Assembly: GCA_012932295.1 (NCBI GenBank)
Contig: JAAONU010000003.1
Coordinates: 27,638,361-27,702,360, forward strand
Direction: 5' to 3'
From: Cyclina sinensis
Taxonomy: Eukaryota; Mollusca; Bivalvia; Venerida; Veneridae
Length of the DNA stretch: 64,000 nt
Shown here: positions 22,672 through 32,929 of the stretch, one piece after another
Numbering within the stretch: the first letter of the stretch is position 1
Layout: each line of letters starts with the position of its first letter
Notes under the pieces: generated by a model
What the model was told of the DNA's origin: nothing
Databases searched by the model: none
What the model saw: only the letters and a program-made list of their open reading frames with translations
Translations under genes and position numbers: made by a program

Positions 22672-24600
22672 AAGAGAAGCAGGACTTAGAAAGACCATTG
22701 AAGCAAGTAATAAGTAGGCACAAAAAAGAAAAACTTAGAAAGAACGATACAAGCAGGTTTCAGAAGACCAACAGTAACAGGACTAACAATGAAACATTTA
22801 AGCAGAACTAACAAGAACAGAAAAAGCAGAAATTGGTGGAACAATAGAAGCAGGACTGAGTAGAACAATAGAAACAGGACTTAGTAGAAAAATAGAAGCA
22901 GGACTTTGAAGAACAATAGAAGCCGGACTTAGTAGAACAATAGAAGCAGGACGTAGTGGAACAAAAGAAGCAGAACTTAGTAGAAAAATAGAAGCAGGAC
23001 CGAGTAGGAAAATAGAAGCAGGACTTAGTTGAACAACAGACGCAGGACTTTTAAGAACAATAGAAGCAGGATTTTGAAGAACAATAGAAGAAGGACTTAG
23101 CAAAACAATAGAAGCAGCACTTAGAAGAAAAATAGAAGCAGGGCTGAGTAGGAAAATAGAAGCAGGACTTAGTTGAACAACAGACGCAGGACTTTGAAGA
23201 ACAATAGAAGAAGGACTTAGTAGAACAATAGAAGCAGGACTAAGTAGAACAATAGAAGCAGGACTTTGAAGAACAATAGAAGAAGGACTTAGCAGAACAA
23301 TAGAAGCAGAACTTAGTTAAACAATTGAAGCAGGACTTTGAAGAACAATAGAAGAATCACTTAATAGAAAAATAGAAGCAGAACTAAGTAGAATAATAGA
23401 AGCAGAACTTAGTAGAACAAAAGAAGCAGGACATAGTAGAAATATAGAAGCAGAACTAAGTAGAAACTTAGAAGAAAAATAGAAGCAGGGCTGAGTAGGA
23501 AAATTGAATCAGGACTTAGTTGAACAATAGACGCATGACTTTGAAGAACAATAGAAAAAGGACTTAGTAGAACAATAGAAGCAGGATTTAGTTGAACGAT
23601 AGAAGCAGGACTTAGTTGAACAATAGAAGCAGGACTTTGAACAACAACAGAATAAGGACTTAGTAGAAAAAATAGAAGCAGAACTAAGTAGAATAATAGA
23701 AGCAGAACTTAGTAGAACAAAAGAAGCAGGACTTAGTAGAAAAATAAAAGCAGGACTTAGTAGAAAAACAGAAGCAGAACTTAGAAGAACAATGGAACCA
23801 AGGCTTTGAAGAACAATAGAAGCAGGACGTAGTAAAACAAAAAAAGCTAGACGTAGTAGACCAATAGAAGCAGGACTTAGTAGAACAATAGAAGCAGGAC
23901 TTAGTAAAACAATAGAAGCAGGACGTAGTAGAACAATAGAAGCAGGACGTAGTAGAACAATAGAAGCAGGACTTTGAAGAACAATAGAAGCTTGACGTAG
24001 TAGAACAATAGAAGCTGGACGTAGTAGAACAATAAAAGCAGGACTGAGTAGAACAATAGAAGCTGGACGTAGTAGAACAATAGAAGCGGGACTTAGTAAA
24101 ACCATATAAGCAGTACTTAGTAGAACAATAGAAGCAGGGGGTAGTAGAACAATAGAAGCAGGGGGTAGTAGAACAATAGAAGCGGGACTTAGTAAAACCA
24201 TAGAAGCAGTACTTAGTAGAACAATAGAAGCAGGGGGTAGTAGAACAATAGAAGCAGGATGTTGAAGAACAATAGAAGCAAGACTTAGAAGAACAATAGA
24301 AGCAGGACTTAGTAGAACAATAGAAGCAGGACTTAGCAGAAAAATAGAAGCAGAACTTAGTAGAACAATAGAAGCGGGACTTTGAAGAACAATAGAAGCA
24401 CGATATGGTAGAACAATAGAAGCAGGACGTAGTAGAACAATAGAAGTAGCACTTTGAAGAAAAATAGAAGCAGGACTTAGTAGAACAATAGAAGCAGAAC
24501 TTAGAAGAAAAATAGAAGCATGACTTAGCAGAAAAATAGAAGCAGGACTTTGAAGAACAGTAGAAGCATGACTTAGTAGAACAATAGAAGCAGGGCTTAA
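22672..24600. repeat. 24-bp minisatellite, unit 3, about 80 copies
   Basis: Same 24-bp period as the unit-1 array, but the main unit is GAAGCAGGACTTAGTAGA then ACAATA, with many variants (GACTTTGAAGAA, GACGTAGTAGAA). The first copies (22,672-22,760) keep the AGAAGGAC type of unit 1. Long minus-strand frames result from the stop-free repeat and are not genes. Confidence 0.94.
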
Positions 24601-26992
24601 AAACTAAAATCAGGACTATGAGGGAACATTAGAAGTAGAATGTAGAAGGACAAAAGAGGCAATAATTTTATCAGAAGTAAATACAGATGCAAAAGAAATA
24701 CTATCTTTTCTAACGCCCCTTATTTGAGAATACGGAACTGTATTGTAATCAGAGGGCGTCATAGAACATAAAAGCTCGAGCAACTCTTTTTAATTTCGTC
24801 ATAATTGCAAGGAAAAATATATTTGAAAAATGGAGCCATACGTTATAAGAGTTCGATAGCTGAAAAAGGATAAATGTTATTTACAAATGGTTCCTTGTTG
24901 AACAAAAAGTCCTTTACTTCTGTTTGTACCTATATAAAATTCATAAATATAGAATATGTAATATCGAAGATTTTTCCGCAATTTTAATAGCCTTGACTAT
25001 GAAAACGTTACAGGTAGTAGATGTTTTATTTTTATCGCATTACGTCTCTATTGTTAGCTTCAAGTATCATCAGATCTATGGTTGAGTGGGTTGATCATTT
25101 GATACATGAAACGTAATGTTTTTCGACGTATAACGAACGTATTTAAAAGAAATTCGTCTTGTTATTGGGATGAAAAATATTAGTTTTAAAATGATGAAGG
25201 AATTTAACTCAAAAGTTTGTGTATTACTCCTGATAGGCGGTTTAAATATGTGTTTGTATTCGTCTGGAACACAAGTGTGTAATACAGCTGTATCACTTAC
25301 GAAGAGAAAACTTGCAGCGAATAACTTAACAACATCCCCAGACTTGACTTTCACTGTTTTTCTACAAGAAAATATCTCTTGTTATGTAGAGCTGGACAAC
25401 GTTATTTCACACACACTCTCTTACATGGAAAACAGAGCTAACGTAAGTGTAGTATATTGCCAGTTACAGTTCTTTTGTTCTAATCAAATTGTCGTAAGAT
25501 TCAATACGACGAGAGGAATTCAGAAGACACAGAACTTAAAGATACTTTTGGATTTGAAAGAATGTTCAGTGCACGTGGAAGATCTGAATCTATTTAGTTT
25601 AACTGGGTCACTGTTCTCATTGAAACAGTTAAGTGTAAATACGATGATTTTAGCAGAAACAGAGACAGAATGTCTATTTGCTGAAACTTTAAATTTGTTA
25701 GTAAGTTATATTGACAACAGGAAACTGAGTTCAGAAACACAAGGACTTTTCTTTTGGGAGAAATGCAAGGACATTTTTAAAAATATGAAAGCAATAGTGT
25801 TAAGTGGTCGCGAAAACAAATCTGACATATGGAGTTATACAGGTCTTGAAGAAAAGTTTCCAAGTCTGAATACATTAATTGTTCGGTATATCAACTTATA
25901 AATGCCTGTAACATTTAAGTGGAACAGAAGCCCTGAAAAACATACCTGCACAATATCCTTTGACATACCGAATCATGACTTCCTTAGTAGATATCTGCCG
26001 GTGCCTGCTTTCTTTGCTACGGCATCATATGACCTGAGCAATATACATTTACAAGGAAATCTTAATATGGTTCTGCTTGACAATATGACCACGACTGGGA
26101 TATCTGGAACATTTTTTGAAAATGTGCAAGGAGTCAAAGAAATTATAATGCACGGAAACGTGCTGCATACAATAGATGAAAGACTTTTTCAGAATACAAC
26201 CTGTTTGCGCATTTTAATGCTTCATTCAAATAATATCAGGTAACTCCATGAGGCAACCTTTCGTAGCTTAAACTTGCTGTATCAGTTATCTCTTGCAGAC
26301 AATAAATTAAAATACGTCAGTTCTAAGCTTTTTGAACCACTTGAATCATTACAAGAACTTCATTTGGAGAAAAATCTTATCTCGCATCTTCCTAAAATTC
26401 AAATATATTCAGTAAACAATTGATTTTACAAAAGCTATACATTTATGACAATCCGTTGGTTGACATTCCGTTTTTTGCAATATATTTACCATATATAAAT
26501 CTAATTGACTGTCATAAAACAAAGATTAGCGATTCAAGTTTTATCGCCTTGACCAAAAAGTACTCCGGAAAAATAAATGATACAGATTTAGATATTCCAG
26601 GACTCACCAAGAACCTAAGACCAAGGACAAAAACCTTTGATTTATCCAATTGCAATATCACAAATTTTGATACACCGACATACGGTAAAATAGGAAGAAG
26701 TGTATTTATCTACATTTTCTATACATATAACGTGGTCACTCTTGGAAATCTGTTTAAATGCTACTGTGACGTTGCTTTTCTTCAAGGCATCTTGCGTACC
26801 CTCTGGAATGCCTCTGGAATCACTTCGGACGTGGTTTGTCATAGTCCCCAAGAGTTTAATCACCCAGCAAACAAAATATATGGGACCCAGATGGGCCCCA
26901 TTTGGGTTACCATATGGGTCCTATATGGGCACCCCATGTGGGGCCCACATGGGATGTGCAACCGGGCACCATGAGGGGCCCATATGGGCTTG

Positions 26993-27165
26993 CTATATGG
27001 GCAACATATGGGCCCTATATGGGTCCCTTATTCATCTGGGCAGTATATGGGCCCTATATGGTTCCCTTGTTCAGACACCTGGGCAGTATATGGGCCCTAT
27101 ACGGGTCCTTTGTTCAAACATCTGGGCAGTATATGGGTCCTATATGGGTCCCTTGTTCTCAAATC
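26993..27165. repeat. Left subterminal 43-bp repeats of the element
   Basis: CTGGGCAGTATATGGG recurs at 27,036, 27,079 and 27,122 (period 43), followed by CCCTATATGGGTCCC-type sequence. The motif is almost self-complementary (ATATGGGCCCTATAT). Related motifs recur at the right end (32,724-33,000). Confidence 0.85.
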
Positions 27166-27299
27166 AGAGCAATACGGCCCCTATATGGGTCCAGTTTTAA
27201 CATATTTGCCTTTTATGGGTCCCTTGTTTTGACATTTTCTGTTAATGGGCAGTGTGTACGTCCACTGGGTATGCTACAATCGTCCATGGTAATCCTGGA

Positions 27300-28600
27300 T
27301 CCAATTATGAAATTGTCCAAGCATGTTTTTCATTTTCTGGAGGTCAACAAATCTTAATATTGTACAACTTAAAACAATTGAAAACAAAAACAACTAAGAT
27401 AAGAATTGATAACATTTAATAACTTGAAAAGAAAACAGTGAACCTAGTTAAAGTCATTGGAATAAGCAAATTCGTTGAATTCATATCCTACGCCAAACAG
27501 TGTTGATTAGTCACTGCTACCATTTGTTTATAAAAGGGTTTTTTCTTATATACCATACAGTCAAATAATGAACAAAGAACTAAACAATTTATATACCAAA
27601 ATTCCCGCAAAATAACCAATAACTTACAGGTGAATAAATATAGAAAAAAGTTATTTCTGACATTAGACATAGAGTTGTGACCTTGACGACAGACAAGTGT
27701 TGTTTATCTGAATTTGCCTTGTTCTTGTGATGTGAAACATTTGTGTGAAAATTTATAAAACATTAATCAAAATAATTACAAAATCAACTGAAAAATACCA
27801 AAGATATTTATGAAATATGGCAAAACTGTTCAAATTCATTATCTTTGATTTCAAGCCGTGACCTTGACACCCCATAATTGTTTCTGTGAATTTGTCTAGT
27901 AATGAAAACATTTGTGCCTACTTATTTTAAAATCCATCCAAAAATACTCAAGTTATTACAAACTGTTAATTTTTCAAAGATTTAATATACCTCTGCCTAT
28001 GTTGAGGGATAAAAAATAGAATCACAAATATCAAAATTATGCACTTAATACTGTTGGTAAAATGTTGCTGTAACAGAAGTATTCATCAAATAATAGACAT
28101 ATGTTATGTCGAATAAATATAATCAAGCCATGCCAAAGTTAAACAAGAGCACCACTTTAAACAAATATAATTGTCTATTAAGAATACAATGTATTACAAC
28201 CTAGATATTGTGTTACACTATTATGTAATTTAATTGTCAAAAGTAAAACTGATTACTTACAATGTGGATAATGCAAGATAAAACATTGTAAAAGAACAAT
28301 GAACATATACATGTATATACACAAATGACTTTACAGTGAAATTTTACTGACAATGTACGTAAAAATGCCTAACAACATCAAGACATACACACAGATTTTT
28401 ACTTAAAAAAAATAATGTGAACTAAACTTTAAATTGGTATTCATGAAATTTTGTGTATATCAGGTAGACTATTTAGCTGACATTTGAGTTTGAAGATTCT
28501 TGACTACAGGGTAACAATTTGTACTTATGTCAGCCCAAATTTTAAACTGTTATTGAAAGTTCGCACAAATATTAATGTCATTCAAATAATAATCCCGGTT
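27300..28600. other. Element interior, no gene seen
   Basis: AT-rich stretch between the left subterminal repeats and the decayed coding segments. Two similar phrases (GTGACCTTGAC...TTGTCT near 27,680 and 27,865) suggest an old duplication. No convincing coding. Confidence 0.4.
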
Positions 28601-28619
28601 TTTCAGCAATGTCAAATAT

Positions 28620-29957
28620 TTAGTTTAGAGTGTCAGGGGGAGGGCTAGGAGCAGTGGTCCAGGAGCAGTCGCAACAGTGTTTCTTTTTATACAGGCTTTT
28701 CTCCAACCATCTCAGACACGTGCCAGCAAGCCACTTGGTAATGTGGCCTTCATGTTTGCTGCTCACGTTATGGGTGGGATTCATGTGGAGACAACCTAAT
28801 AAAAAATAAAGATTATGTTCTCAAACAGTATTTTGAATTATATAAAACCTCAGCATTTTTCATTACAAACATAATTTGTTTTTTTTTTAAATTAACATTA
28901 TCATATGATGTTTCTTAGACAATATTGATTGCTGCTACACTCATACCTGAATACAGGTTTTTCACCATTAGGTGAAGAGTGAAAATGCTAAAAAACAACA
29001 AAAAATCATTGTTCTTATTCCACTGCGAAAAAGTTGGCAGATGTCAAACTGGACAAATAAGTTACACCTACTTCTTCAAATGGAATTATTTCACTGCTTT
29101 CAATGGTAAAATTACTTACAGCAATATTATTAATGCCTTTAAGATTGGTGTCCTCTAGTTTCTTTCCCCATAAGCCCCTTGTAATTACAGAGTCTACGAG
29201 ACAGTTTTCATTGTTCTGTTGGCATAATGACCTCCAGTCTAACAGCTAGATATCTCCTATAACAGAATTTAAAATCAATATTTACATGTCAGAATTTAAA
29301 TGAAATAGATAATTAAGTAAAACATATATGCCCTACCTAGCGCCTTTTTGCCGCTACTCTATTACATACATTTAAAGTCTAGTCCAAAACATTGAAGGTT
29401 CAAAGTTGCTGTAACCTTGATCTTTTTCACAGCATTCTCTAGTTATTGAGCAGAGGCTTGGATTACCTTTATCAACAACTTCAGCTGATGCACTCAAAGT
29501 CTAAACAGTGCAAATCTCAGCTGTTGTTACAAGACAAAATTAATGTCAAACAAAGACAGTGCAACTGTCTATTTTACTGTTCTCGAAAAGATATCATGCT
29601 GTTTTTTATTAATGGTCAATCCAATTTTCAGCCATCAAACCCTTAGTCGAAATATTGAGACTAGCATATCGTAAGAAAGAGGTAATTTATTTAGCGTAAT
29701 GAAATTAACTTTAATAAAAAAAACATACTTACAACAGTAGAACAGTTGTCTGATCCTCCAGTTTAGAGTTTAACTTATCCACCTCCTCAACAGTTGTCTG
29801 GGGAAACACTATTACCCTGGCAGCTCAAAGCCTCAATCAGTCAGAAAATTCACTGCTGCCCAATCCTGGTTCTGTGTCAAAAACAACTATACAGAAGTCT
29901 TTGGTTTGGGTGTATCCTTCATAACTTCCATCAGGAAGAAACTCCTTGTGCTGTTCA
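28620..29957 (-). pseudogene. Decayed split gene inside the element (unrecognised)
   Basis: Three minus-strand segments look like exons. Segment a (29,957-29,733) has acceptor TTTTACAG and donor GTAAGT. It reads FLPDGSYEGYTQTKDFCIVV, hits a stop, then TTVEEVDKLNSKLEDQTTVL, which is coiled-coil-like. Segment b (29,256-29,120) has acceptor TTATAG and donor GTAAGT, and reads QQNNENCLVDSVITRGLWGK. Segment c (28,795-28,620) has acceptor TTATTAG, reads KHEGHITKWLAGTCLRWLEK and a Cys-rich stretch, and ends in TAA. Phases do not join without indels, so it is broken or exons are missed. I do not recognise the family; it may be the element's own gene or a captured host gene. Segment c is also open on the plus strand. 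Confidence 0.35.
29051..29081. repeat. Left arm of a perfect 31-bp inverted repeat
   Basis: Begins GGACAAATAAGTTACACC; its exact reverse complement is at 30,011-30,041. The arms flank segments a and b of the decayed gene. Confidence 0.93.
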
Positions 29958-30010
29958 CTGTAAAATAATTTGTTTTATATACATTCAAATAAGAAAATAT
30001 GCAAACAAGA

Positions 30011-30041
30011 ATTTGAAGAAGTAGGTGTAACTTATTTGTCC
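30011..30041. repeat. Right arm of a perfect 31-bp inverted repeat
   Basis: Reverse complement of 29,051-29,081 without mismatch; the sequence beyond the arms is unrelated. Confidence 0.93.
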
Positions 30042-30231
30042 ATTTACAACAGTTAACACATTGGTTTATAAACACCTTAAGGCGATAAAACAACTTCTTT
30101 AATCGGCAGTGATTGGATTAGCACGTGTGATATACAATACTATAACTACTGTTTGCCAATTAGTCAAACATTGCTTTTCGGTGTTTCCACAATTTTTAAC
30201 TGAATTTTATTTTCAGATTCAAAACCATTTT

Positions 30232-32062
30232 CAACTTAATGATGATTTTGGTAAATTATTCATTTCATTTTATTGAAATATCAGTAATATATCTTTTTTA
30301 ATACTTAAAACATTATTTTCATGTGTTTTAAAAAGAAAATTGAGTGCTTTTCGGTGATGTGCGTTTCATTTTAACGGGACCGGAAAGCACTCCTTATACA
30401 AATATAGCTCATCTTTCGTCAACTTATTGATGATTTTGGTAAATTATTCATTTCATTTTATTGAAATATCAGTAATATATCTTTTTTACTACTTAAAACA
30501 TTATTATTATGTGTTTTAAATAGAAAATTGAGTGCTTTTCGGTGATGTGCGTTTCATTTTAACGGGACCGGAAAGCACTCCTTATACAAATATAGCTCAT
30601 CTTTCGTCAACTTAATGATGATTTTGGTAAATTATTCATTTCATTTTATTGAAATATCAGTAATATATCTTTTTTACTACTTAAAACATTATTATTATGT
30701 GTTTTAAATAGAAAATTGAGTGCTTTTCGGTGATGTGCGTTTCATTTTAACGGGACCGGAAAGCACTCCTTATACAAATATAGCTCATCTTTCGTCAACT
30801 TAATGATGATTTTGGTATATTATTCATTTCATTTTATTGAAATATCAGTAATATATCTTTTTTACTACTTAAAACATTATTATTATGTGTTTTAAATAGA
30901 AAATTGAGTGCTTTTCGGTGATGTGCGTTTCATTTTAACGGGACCGGAAAGCACTCCTTATACAAATATACCTCATCTTTCGTCAACTTATTGATGATTT
31001 TGGTAAATTATTCATTTCATTTTATTGAAATATCAGTAATATATCTTTTTTACTACTTAAAACATTATTATTATGTGTTTTAAATAGAAAATTGAGTGCT
31101 TTTCGGTGATTTGCGTTTCATTTTAACGGGACCGGAAAGCACTCCTTATACAAATATACCTCATCTTTCGTCAACTTAATGATGATTTTGGTAAGTTATT
31201 CATTTCATTTTATTGAAATATCAGTAATATATCTTTTTTACTACTTAAAACATTATTTTCATGTGTTTTAACAAGAAAATTGAGTGCTTTTCGGTGATGT
31301 GCGTTTCATTTTAACGGGACCGGAAAGCACTCCTTATACAAATATAGCTCATCTTTCGTCAACTTAATGATGATTTTGGTATATTATTCATTTCATTTTA
31401 TTGAAATATCAGTAATATATCTTTTTTACTACTTAAAACATTATTATTATGTGTTTTAAATAGAAAATTGAGTGCTTTTCGGTGATGTGCGTTTCATTTT
31501 AACGGGACCGGAAAGCACTCCTTATACAAATATACCTCATCTTTCGTCAACTTATTGATGATTTTGGTAAATTATTCATTTCATTTTATTGAAATATCAG
31601 TAATATATCTTTTTTACTACTTAAAACATTATTATTATGTGTTTTAAATAGAAAATTGAGTGCTTTTCGGTGATTTGCGTTTCATTTTAACGGGACCGGA
31701 AAGCACTCCTTATACAAATATACCTCATCTTTCGTCAACTTAATGATGATTTTGGTAAGTTATTCATTTCATTTTATTGAAATATCAGTAATATATCTTT
31801 TTTACTACTTAAAACATTATTTTCATGTGTTTTAACAAGAAAATTGAGTGCTTTTCGGTGATGTGCGTTTCATTTTAACGGGACCGGAAAGCACTCCTTA
31901 TACAAATATACCTCATCTTTCGTCAACTTAATGATGATTTTGGTAAATTATTCATTTCATTTTATTGAAATATCATTAATAAATCTATTTGTAATACTTA
32001 AAATGCCATAAAACATTATTTTCAAGTGATTTTAATAGAAAATTGAGTGCTTTCCGGTTTTT
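30232..32062. repeat. 188-bp satellite array, 9 full copies plus a diverged partial
   Basis: The phrase CAACTT(A/T)(A/T)TGATGATTTTGG starts at 30,232, 30,420, 30,608, 30,796, 30,984, 31,172, 31,360, 31,548, 31,736 and 31,924, exactly 188 apart each time. Each unit ends with an inverted repeat, GAGTGCTTTTCGGT and ACCGGAAAGCACTC, around a loop of about 24 bases. Variant bases repeat every third unit (564 bp). The last unit decays into short GTGCTTTCCGGT repeats at about 32,045-32,085. Confidence 0.97.
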
Positions 32063-32929
32063 CGGTGCTATCCGGTGCTTTCCGGTTTTTCCATGCACCG
32101 AACAAATTCTACTCAAAATTTAAACATCTATAAATGTTTACAACCAAGACCTGTTCCATTATTGGTGCTACTTTCTAAGCTTTGTCATTTATTTACCGAC
32201 GAGTGATTATGATGAAAGCTTGAGAGCTTATTTAAATCACTAGAATCCCCTACTCCGAATTTGAATAAATTTAGCAAATTCTTTATATCGCGAAAATATA
32301 TGACAAATGGAATCTTTACGTTTCAAATGGACACAAATATAATGAAATACTAATTTCAATACTATACTATAGTCAAAATCAACAAAGATGCCTGGTCTAA
32401 GTTATATTCAAGCTGCTATATCAACAAAAACATACCTTTTAAATTAAGCACGTTGTTTGTTTTCACCGATCCAGCTTCCTCGCATCGGTTGCGCGCGCAA
32501 TTCAAACGCCAGTTTTCAAAACAAACGAATTTTCTTTTTTTTCAAACTTGATTTAATTCTTTTTATTTATTATTATTTATTTATTACAATGTTGCTGCCA
32601 CATTTATTTGATATACCGATGACTGTTTTTAACTTAAACTTTTTGTGACTTTAATCATGTGTATTATAATTAATGTTTAATATTATTTAAATGTATTTTT
32701 GCTCCCTTTGCAGAATAAAGGTACACATGGGACCCACATGGGGCCATTATGGGAACATACACATGATTTTTGTATATGGGTCCCTGATGGGTACAACATG
32801 GGCATACCCATATACATTTGGATTGTTTTTTTTAACTTCAGATCATATTTTTGATATGTTTTTTGTAATAAATTAATATATTAGAACCTCATGGACCCAT
32901 TATGAGCACACTCATATGGGTTTGTTCAT

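Noticed and set aside
23509..24201. 230-codon minus-strand frame with SPASIVLL repeats
   Set aside because: Same artefact in the unit-3 minisatellite.
26902..27357. Overlapping plus-strand frames rich in GPIWVLYG
   Set aside because: Two or more frames are open at once over the ATGGG-type subterminal repeat; composition follows the repeat, not a protein.
30232..32062. Regular repeats considered as a CRISPR-like array
   Set aside because: The whole 188-bp unit is repeated without unique spacers, and the context is eukaryotic; it is a satellite.
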